Origin: Candidatus Nitrosopelagicus sp.
GTDB taxonomy: Archaea; Thermoproteota; Nitrososphaeria; Nitrososphaerales; Nitrosopumilaceae
Assembly: GCA_012964965.1 (NCBI GenBank)
Contig: DTTB01000067.1
Location: 1-9,542, forward strand
DNA: 9,542 nucleotides
Direction of reading: 5' to 3'
The stretch's first letter is position 1. The number at the start of each line of letters is the position of its first letter. The notes under the pieces are model-generated. The model made no database searches and was not told the origin of the DNA. It saw only the letters and a program-made list of their open reading frames with translations. Shown here in pieces: positions 5,497 through 9,542 of the stretch. The translations under genes were made by a program, and so were the position numbers.

Positions 5497-5736
5497 ATGC
5501 GTGCATTGTGTTTGATCACAGTCAAGCCGGGAATTATTGACAGAGTAACGGAGACGCTTTTAAAAAAACGTAAAATTTCAAGTGAAATAATGACTGTTAC
5601 TGGAAGAGCTGATATCTGTGCCCTCTTACATGGTTCGCTAAATGACATTAATAATGCAGTATTAGAATTTAAAAAAATAAAGGGTATAGTTTCAACTGAA
5701 ACACTAGTAGAGGTAGAGGTGGATATGGGATGGTAA
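5497..5736 (+). CDS. Stand-alone Lrp/AsnC ligand-binding (RAM) domain protein, first of a pair
   Basis: This 79-aa protein is only the ferredoxin-like alpha/beta RAM (regulation of amino-acid metabolism) domain of Lrp/AsnC regulators. Strand 1 is LCLITVKPG, then helix IIDRVTETLLKK, the conserved strand-turn VTGRADICALLHG (about 34-46), a second helix, and GIVSTETLVEVEV at the end. The N-terminal helix-turn-helix of full regulators (about 60 residues) is absent, and there is no truncated remnant upstream. Known stand-alone RAM proteins oligomerise and bind amino acids or pair with full-length Lrp proteins. The last 7 nt overlap the next gene (ATGGTAA), so the two are translationally coupled. 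A second ATG at 5490 is out of frame. The start is supported by a TATA-like box about 26 bp upstream. Confidence 0.85.
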   Translation: MRALCLITVKPGIIDRVTETLLKKRKISSEIMTVTGRADICALLHGSLNDINNAVLEFKKIKGIVSTETLVEVEVDMGW

Positions 5737-5948
5737 AAGCGGTTGTTCTGGTAAAATCTCCAAAAAAACTTATTGCCGCAAGATTAAAACAAGTTAGTTT
5801 GGTTAACGAATCTTTTTCTGTCAGTGGACAATTTGACGCAGTTGCTATCATAGAAGTTAATGATTTGCCTCAAATCAAAGACGTAACCATTGAAATTCAG
5901 AAAATTGCAGGCGTTGAAAGAACTGAAACTATGATTCAGGTACAATAA
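5730..5948 (+). CDS. Stand-alone Lrp/AsnC ligand-binding (RAM) domain protein, second of a pair
   Basis: This 72-aa protein is also a bare RAM domain: VKAVVLVKSP, helix KKLIAARLKQ, the signature SVSGQFDAVAIIEV (about 30-43), a helix, and GVERTETMIQVQ at the C-terminus. It aligns position for position with its neighbour (TGRADICAL versus SGQFDAVAI; GIVSTETLVEVE versus GVERTETMIQVQ) but is clearly diverged, so this is an old duplication rather than a recent one. The 7-nt overlap with the upstream stop implies fixed stoichiometry, which suggests a heteromer. Ligand and DNA-binding partner are unknown. The VOC-fold gene begins 34 bp downstream on the same strand. Confidence 0.85.
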   Translation: MVKAVVLVKSPKKLIAARLKQVSLVNESFSVSGQFDAVAIIEVNDLPQIKDVTIEIQKIAGVERTETMIQVQ

Positions 5949-5982
5949 TAAAGGATTTACTAAAGTTAATTATTAGAAAATC

Positions 5983-6399
5983 ATGAATATTAAAAAAGTT
6001 GGAAATGTTATTCTGGCAGTAAAAGATTTGGATAAATCAATTGAATTTTATAATAAAATTTTAGGTTTGCCGATTAAAAATAAAAGAGAGAATTGGGTTG
6101 ATCTTGGTCAGTCTGGTGCGTTACTTAGTCTTCATCCTGCATCACAATCATCTCCACACTCAGGCTCATCAATAGACAACGGAATTCTTATCAGCTTTGT
6201 AATTGGTGATGTTGCTTCTGCTGTTGATGAATTGAAATCAAAGAACGTGAAAATTTTTAGAGAGATACAGGAACGTGACATAGGAAAAAATGTAATCATA
6301 TTAGACCCTGATGAGTATATGATTTCCTTGTTTGAACCAAGTTTTTCAGCTGAAAAAAATATACAAACAGGCGGATACATAGGATTCACACCTGCATAA
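5983..6399 (+). CDS. VOC/glyoxalase-bleomycin-resistance fold protein
   Basis: The 138-aa protein shows the VOC paired beta-alpha-beta-beta-beta fold. The first module is VGNVILAVKDLDKSIEFYNK with ILGL and WVDLG...LLSLHPA; the second is ILISFVIGDVASAVDELKSK with VIILDPDEYMISLFEP. The usual metal ligands are only partly present. The strand-1 position that is normally His is Asn8, and the matching position of the second module lacks His, whereas His51 and Glu118 remain. It may therefore bind metal weakly or be a non-metal binding member. VOC proteins include glyoxalase I, methylmalonyl-CoA epimerase, dioxygenases and resistance proteins; the sequence does not decide among them. It lies 34 bp after the RAM pair on the same strand, possibly the same unit. 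It converges with the 126-aa gene, with 15 bp between stops. Confidence 0.85.
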   Translation: MNIKKVGNVILAVKDLDKSIEFYNKILGLPIKNKRENWVDLGQSGALLSLHPASQSSPHSGSSIDNGILISFVIGDVASAVDELKSKNVKIFREIQERDIGKNVIILDPDEYMISLFEPSFSAEKNIQTGGYIGFTPA

Positions 6400-6414
6400 A
6401 ATTAATTATTTATA

Positions 6415-6795
6415 TTAAATTTTTCTAGATTCTAGTTTATTTTCCAATTTTTTTTTCAATTCTAAATTTTCCTTAAGAATTTTTTTATTTTCTTCCTTAA
6501 GCAGTGAGATAGAATTTTCTTTTGAATGCATTGGGTGTCCCGGTGGAATTAACTTATCAATTGACATATCAATAAGGCCTGCTGCCATCTGATGATACAT
6601 CTGTGTAAAATCTTCCAACTTTGGATTCAATGCTGCATTATCAGTAGAGAGTTTTCCTCTTAACGCAAGTGTGTTCATTAAACCCTTAGGAACATTTCCA
6701 CTTGGGGGATAACGTACAAAATCTGGTATGAGACTAGAAAAATCTGTTGTAAAACCATATGTATCAAATAATCTTTTTGTCGTAAAATAATCCAT
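6415..6795 (-). CDS. Hypothetical protein with C-terminal leucine-zipper-like helix, 126 aa
   Basis: No named family is recognised. Residues 1-90 are a compact segment with aromatic and Pro-rich turns (GFTTDFSSLIPDFVRYPPSG, then TQMYHQMAAGLIDMSIDKLI). Residues 94-124 form a regular charged heptad helix, ISLLKEENKKILKENLELKK onward, so it probably dimerises as a coiled coil. There is no Cys, signal peptide or membrane span. The ATG at 6795 has an AT-rich candidate box (CAAATATGCC on the minus strand, 6813-6822) about 22 bp upstream. It converges with the VOC gene. The ordered composition and defined start support a real gene. Function is unknown. Confidence 0.75.
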   Translation of the reverse strand: MDYFTTKRLFDTYGFTTDFSSLIPDFVRYPPSGNVPKGLMNTLALRGKLSTDNAALNPKLEDFTQMYHQMAAGLIDMSIDKLIPPGHPMHSKENSISLLKEENKKILKENLELKKKLENKLESRKI

Positions 6796-6883
6796 GCTTT
6801 TTAGTTTAAACCGGCATATTTGTTCTTTATCACGCGTAACTGGAATAATATAACATAAACACAGTTAGCTTTTATCAACTTGA

Positions 6884-6900
6884 GCTGATCGCTGATCAGC
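6884..6900. promoter_or_regulatory. Perfect 7-bp inverted repeat upstream of the 49-aa gene
   Basis: GCTGATC-GCT-GATCAGC has two perfect 7-bp arms and a 3-nt spacer. Its right half also contains the 10-bp palindrome GCTGATCAGC, and GCTGATC is directly repeated. It lies in the 154-bp divergent gap, upstream of the TATA box of the 49-aa gene and about 90 bp before the 126-aa gene. It may be an operator or short hairpin. It is more GC-rich than the surrounding DNA. Confidence 0.4.
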
Positions 6901-6918
6901 AAATCTAGGTCTCGGTAA

Positions 6919-6926
6919 CTTATAGC
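6919..6926 (+). promoter_or_regulatory. TATA box of the 49-aa CxxC gene
   Basis: CTTATAGC is centred about 27 bp before the ATG at 6950. It favours that start over the out-of-frame ATG at 6933. Confidence 0.5.
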
Positions 6927-6949
6927 GATCATATGCCTTTGAAAAAAAA

Positions 6950-7099
6950 ATGATATACAGGGAAAAAAGAAAATGTCTCAAATGCGGAAAAGACATTGAA
7001 GCTATGGAATTACATAAGATTGTAATGTATCTCATTGAGGATGAGTTTACGGAACATCACTATGAACATGTGGAATGCCCTGACAGATTTACAGTTTGA
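6950..7099 (+). CDS. 49-aa CxxC/HHxxH...C miniprotein, putative zinc binding
   Basis: ATG at 6950 (the last A of an A9 run) reads MIYREKRKCLKCGKDIEAME, then HKIVMYLIEDEFTEHHYEHV and ECPDRFTV, stop TGA at 7097-7099. Cys9-x2-Cys12-Gly is a zinc-knuckle start; His36, His37, His40 and Cys43 near the C-terminus can complete one site. The middle is an amphipathic helix, giving a treble-clef-like order of knuckle, helix and ligands. A TATA box at the leaderless distance supports the start. The 278-aa unknown follows 33 bp downstream on the same strand. No family is recognised, but the ligand pattern is unlikely by chance. Function could be nucleic-acid or protein binding. Confidence 0.65.
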   Translation: MIYREKRKCLKCGKDIEAMELHKIVMYLIEDEFTEHHYEHVECPDRFTV

Positions 7100-7104
7100 A
7101 TAGA

Positions 7105-7111
7105 TTTTATT
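7105..7111 (+). promoter_or_regulatory. TATA box of the 278-aa gene
   Basis: TTTTATT is centred about 25 bp before the ATG at 7133, immediately after the stop of the 49-aa gene. The 278-aa gene may thus have its own promoter. Confidence 0.4.
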
Positions 7112-7132
7112 GAACAAATTTTATGATAAGAT

Positions 7133-7969
7133 ATGAGATTAGGGATTAAAACAGACGACGAGTTTTTGATTAAACTCAATGAGAAAAATATACAGATTCA
7201 AAACAATTTTCTTGAAAAAATCAAGGAAATTGCGAAAAAACACTCTGTAAATGTCATGCTACAGGATGGTGCAGTAAAAAAACAGGAAACCTTTGACGTA
7301 GAGAAAATTCATCAGATTTACAGTGATATATCTGAAAGATTAGAGACATGGACACTGGAAGGAATTTCAAGCACTAATGATGAGGGTATTCGGAGAAATT
7401 TTATCAAATTGAACATTAATCCGGGTGACCACATAATTTCATTACATCTTTCAATACAATACCATGTGGTATTATTTTATCAGCCAAACTATAAAGTGAT
7501 GAAAAAACAAAAAGAATTATCAGATTTTATGGATAAGACGAAAAAACAAGAGGGTGAACTTACTGAAAAAACTGACCAGGTAATACTTGAAAAATTAAGG
7601 GCCGGAGGATACAAGAAATTTGATGCCCAGAATCTTTTTGAAATTTTGTATAAGGACGATAAAATCAGAGAAAAAATCATGAATGAAACCGAATTACAAA
7701 CTGACGGTGATTTACAAAAAATTAACCAGCACAAAGAAAATCTCCTAAAATCTTTGGATGACTTGCTTCTTGAAACATACCAAATGGAGCCAATACTTAT
7801 TGATGAAGCAAGACTTGTGACAGGCGAGGAAGGTTGTGTGTGTAATATAGACATTGAAAGGATTGAAAATGACCAGAAAAGTGGTTTGATTGATTCTAAG
7901 AAAATGTCAGCCAGTACAAAAGAAAAAATCAGTGCTTTGATTGACCAAGTTCTAACGGCGATCACATAA
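7133..7969 (+). CDS. Hypothetical protein, 278 aa
   Basis: I do not recognise a named family. Three parts can be seen. Residues 1-120 mix helices and strands, ending with the beta-rich stretch GDHIISLHLSIQYHVVLFYQ (98-117). Residues 121-215 are charged and helical, probably coiled coil, around GGYKKFDAQNLFEILYKDD (158-176). Residues 216-278 begin MEPILIDEARLVTGEEGCVC, then end in a helical, charged tail. The Cys235-x-Cys237 pair holds the only cysteines. No signal peptide or membrane span is seen, so it is probably cytosolic. It follows the 49-aa CxxC gene by 33 bp on the same strand, so the two may work together. It converges with the methyltransferase gene, with only 5 bp between stops. Confidence 0.8.
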   Translation: MRLGIKTDDEFLIKLNEKNIQIQNNFLEKIKEIAKKHSVNVMLQDGAVKKQETFDVEKIHQIYSDISERLETWTLEGISSTNDEGIRRNFIKLNINPGDHIISLHLSIQYHVVLFYQPNYKVMKKQKELSDFMDKTKKQEGELTEKTDQVILEKLRAGGYKKFDAQNLFEILYKDDKIREKIMNETELQTDGDLQKINQHKENLLKSLDDLLLETYQMEPILIDEARLVTGEEGCVCNIDIERIENDQKSGLIDSKKMSASTKEKISALIDQVLTAIT

Positions 7970-7974
7970 TTGTG

Positions 7975-8799
7975 CTAAACGGTAGATCTGGTAAAAATGA
8001 ATGGGGTGTCAACTGGCTGATCAAGTGTCCAATATGTCGGCAATGTAACAGTCTTGACAACATCAAGGTTGAAATGATCTATTACATGTCCCCAGCCCCA
8101 CTTTGATTTATCCCTGGAATCTTTTCGCATCACATGACTACCAGTAAACACAAAGAGAGGATTCACTTTCAAATCTGGCACAGACATAATTCTGGAAATC
8201 ACACTGTTTGATAGCATTTCACCAACCTCCGGAAGTCCTGCTATGAAAAATGCTGGTTGGGACAGTCCAAGCGATGTGAAATCAAACTGTGTTGCGTCTG
8301 CCACCATAGGCTGAAAATCTACTCCAGTACTTGATGAGATTTTATTTTCTAATTCTACAAGGTTTTCATCAATTTCAATTCCGAATGACTGTAGTCCAGC
8401 TACCTTGGCACAGTATGCAATTCGGCCATCCCCTGAACCAATATCAATTACCTGCTTGGCACCAAGATTTTTTGATTCTAAGGCTATTGCGTATGCTGAA
8501 AGTATCCATATGGGATAGAAAGGCGTATAGCTCGTATCATGCTTTATGCTATCTAACCAATAATTATTCACGTCTCCCTCATAGACTATGCAAGCAGTGC
8601 CTAGTATGTCCATTTCATAAGAACCGGTGTAAATTGAATTGCTTTTAGCAAACTTGTGAAGCAGATCCAATTCGTGTTCAACAATGGAGAATGATTCTGA
8701 TGAAACAGGTATAATCTCATGAATGTGGCTGCCGCCATTGTGTCTTTTCATAAATTCAGTCTTCAGCATGACTATTGCATTAGCAAGTGTCTCGTCCAC
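7975..8799 (-). CDS. SAM-dependent methyltransferase, class I fold
   Basis: The 274-aa protein begins with a GTG at 8797-8799; the only upstream ATG is out of frame and an in-frame stop precedes it. Residues 1-95 form an N-terminal substrate region ending TSYTPFYPIWILSAYA. The class I SAM site follows: motif I VIDIGSGDGRIAY (117-129), acidic strand-2 end FGIEIDEN (Glu142), and VADATQFDF with Asp168. The motif IV position (about 183-195) reads FFIAGLPEVGEML, not the (D/N)PPY of N6-adenine or N5-glutamine methylases, so DNA or release-factor methylation is unlikely. No close named family is recognised; small-molecule or protein methylation is possible. A TATA-like AAAAATAAG lies about 20-27 bp before the start. 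It is convergent with the 278-aa gene and divergent from ilvA. Confidence 0.85.
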   Translation of the reverse strand: MDETLANAIVMLKTEFMKRHNGGSHIHEIIPVSSESFSIVEHELDLLHKFAKSNSIYTGSYEMDILGTACIVYEGDVNNYWLDSIKHDTSYTPFYPIWILSAYAIALESKNLGAKQVIDIGSGDGRIAYCAKVAGLQSFGIEIDENLVELENKISSSTGVDFQPMVADATQFDFTSLGLSQPAFFIAGLPEVGEMLSNSVISRIMSVPDLKVNPLFVFTGSHVMRKDSRDKSKWGWGHVIDHFNLDVVKTVTLPTYWTLDQPVDTPFIFTRSTV

Positions 8800-8904
8800 A
8801 ACATAGCGAAATATTGCTTATTTTTGAACGTATCAAATCTGTTAAATTTGGAACAAAATGCTATAGCTACAAATAACCAATTAAATCAAAAAAATGGGAA
8901 TTAG

Positions 8905-9542
8905 ATGAACGTTAGATATGATGATGTTGTGAATGCACAGAAAACACAGGACGATGTGATCAGAAAAACATCCCTGACTTTTTCAGATACGTTTACTCAG
9001 CTGACAGGCTCTATTGTTTACTTGAAAAATGAGTTTGAACAAAAAACAGGCTCATTCAAACTACGTGGAGCATATTATAAAATTAAAACATTGTCTGAGA
9101 CGGAAAGAAAAAACGGTGTGGTTGCTGCCTCTGCTGGCAACCATGGACAAGGCGTTGCATACGCATCAGCCATGGAAAAGATCAAATGTACTATAGTTAT
9201 GCCAAAAAATGCCTCCCCAGCAAAAGTTGCTGCTACAAGAGGATACGGTGCAACTGTAGTTTTGGAAGGAAAAAATTATGAGGAGTCATGGGCAAAGGCA
9301 CAAGAAATTGCAAAGACAACTGGTGCGACAGTCATACACGCGTTTGATGATCCACAAATCATAGCGGCACAGGGTGTAATAGGCTTGGAGATAATTGAGC
9401 AGCTTCCTGACGTTGACGAGATTTATGTCCCAATAGGTGGTGGCGGACTGGCATCAGGTGTTTTGACTGCGGTCAAAGCTAAAAATCCAAATGTGAAAAT
9501 TATCGGTGTACAGTCAAAATCATTTCCATCAATGAAGAACTC
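8905..9542 (+). CDS. ilvA: Threonine ammonia-lyase (threonine dehydratase), 5' part only
   Basis: The frame runs open from ATG 8905 through 212 codons to the window edge. It is a fold-type II PLP enzyme: PLP lysine Lys52 in GSFKLRGA, SAGNHGQG (76-83) and the phosphate-cradle GGGGLASG (178-185), with HAFDDP (145-150) and IAAQG in between. This order matches catabolic/biosynthetic threonine dehydratase, which converts L-threonine to 2-oxobutanoate plus ammonia, the first step to isoleucine. Serine racemase and serine dehydratase are close relatives, but the motif set and archaeal context favour IlvA. About half of a typical 400-aa enzyme is present, so any C-terminal ACT domain lies outside. 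A candidate AATTAAATC box lies about 23 bp upstream, and GGGAATTAG just before the ATG could give weak ribosome binding. It is divergent from the methyltransferase gene. Confidence 0.93.
   Translation, partial: MNVRYDDVVNAQKTQDDVIRKTSLTFSDTFTQLTGSIVYLKNEFEQKTGSFKLRGAYYKIKTLSETERKNGVVAASAGNHGQGVAYASAMEKIKCTIVMPKNASPAKVAATRGYGATVVLEGKNYEESWAKAQEIAKTTGATVIHAFDDPQIIAAQGVIGLEIIEQLPDVDEIYVPIGGGGLASGVLTAVKAKNPNVKIIGVQSKSFPSMKN

Noticed and set aside
6801..6932. Minus-strand 43-codon frame starting MIAISYRDLD, ending just before the 126-aa gene
   Set aside because: It has a TATA-like sequence at a suitable distance, but no domain or composition signal, and it crosses the inverted repeat at 6884-6900. 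Kept out unless conserved in relatives.
7489..7965. Minus-strand 158-codon frame
   Set aside because: It is antisense to the 278-aa gene, and its Ser/Phe/Ile-rich composition is the usual mirror of a Lys/Glu/Asp-rich protein.
1..9542. CRISPR arrays, insertion sequences, prophage or defence genes
   Set aside because: No regularly spaced repeats, transposase or integrase motifs, terminal inverted repeats or target duplications were seen; the tRNA is intact with no duplicated 3' end nearby.

Overview
The window looks like a piece of an ammonia-oxidising archaeon (Nitrososphaerota/Thaumarchaeota, Nitrosopumilus-like). This rests on several observations. The DNA is AT-rich, genes are short and packed on both strands, and TATA-like boxes sit about 22-28 bp before many start codons, as expected for leaderless archaeal transcripts. 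The tRNA gene lacks an encoded CCA and has no intron. The proteins are archaeal types: a stand-alone TIGR00300 ornithine cyclodeaminase, HTH-less AsnC/Lrp ligand-binding modules, and an AbrB-domain protein beside an alpha/beta hydrolase. The taxon is an inference; no rRNA or other phylogenetic marker is present.

Layout from left to right. Positions 1-1077 (minus strand) hold an alpha/beta hydrolase followed by the truncated start of an AbrB-domain protein, possibly part of a polyhydroxyalkanoate locus. A tiny 36-aa single-span membrane protein lies at 1193-1303 on the plus strand. Positions 1317-2933 (minus) hold a 115-aa unknown followed by the TIGR00300 ornithine cyclodeaminase. Positions 2994-3101 (plus) encode a 35-aa CxxC...C...HH protein. 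Positions 3189-4923 (minus) hold a Lys-rich 63-aa protein, a 280-aa coiled-coil protein with a highly basic N-terminal tail, and an HD-domain phosphohydrolase.

The plus strand then carries tRNA-Phe(GAA), a charge-segregated 105-aa protein with a TTG start, two overlapping stand-alone RAM (AsnC/Lrp ligand-binding) proteins, and a VOC/glyoxalase-fold protein (4993-6399). A 126-aa coiled-coil protein runs on the minus strand (6415-6795). A 49-aa CxxC protein and a 278-aa unknown follow on the plus strand (6950-7969). A SAM-dependent methyltransferase is on the minus strand (7975-8799). The start of threonine ammonia-lyase (ilvA), cut by the right edge, is on the plus strand from 8905.

Most genes are housekeeping or lineage-conserved hypotheticals. 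Amino-acid metabolism appears twice: ornithine to proline, and threonine to 2-oxobutanoate for isoleucine. The two RAM proteins could be amino-acid sensors, but nothing in the sequence ties them to these enzymes. I see no CRISPR array, insertion sequence, prophage or obvious defence or biosynthetic cluster. The less ordinary material is the set of very small proteins too short for routine gene calling, the overlapping RAM pair, the basic-tailed coiled-coil protein, and a few palindromes placed over start or promoter sites.
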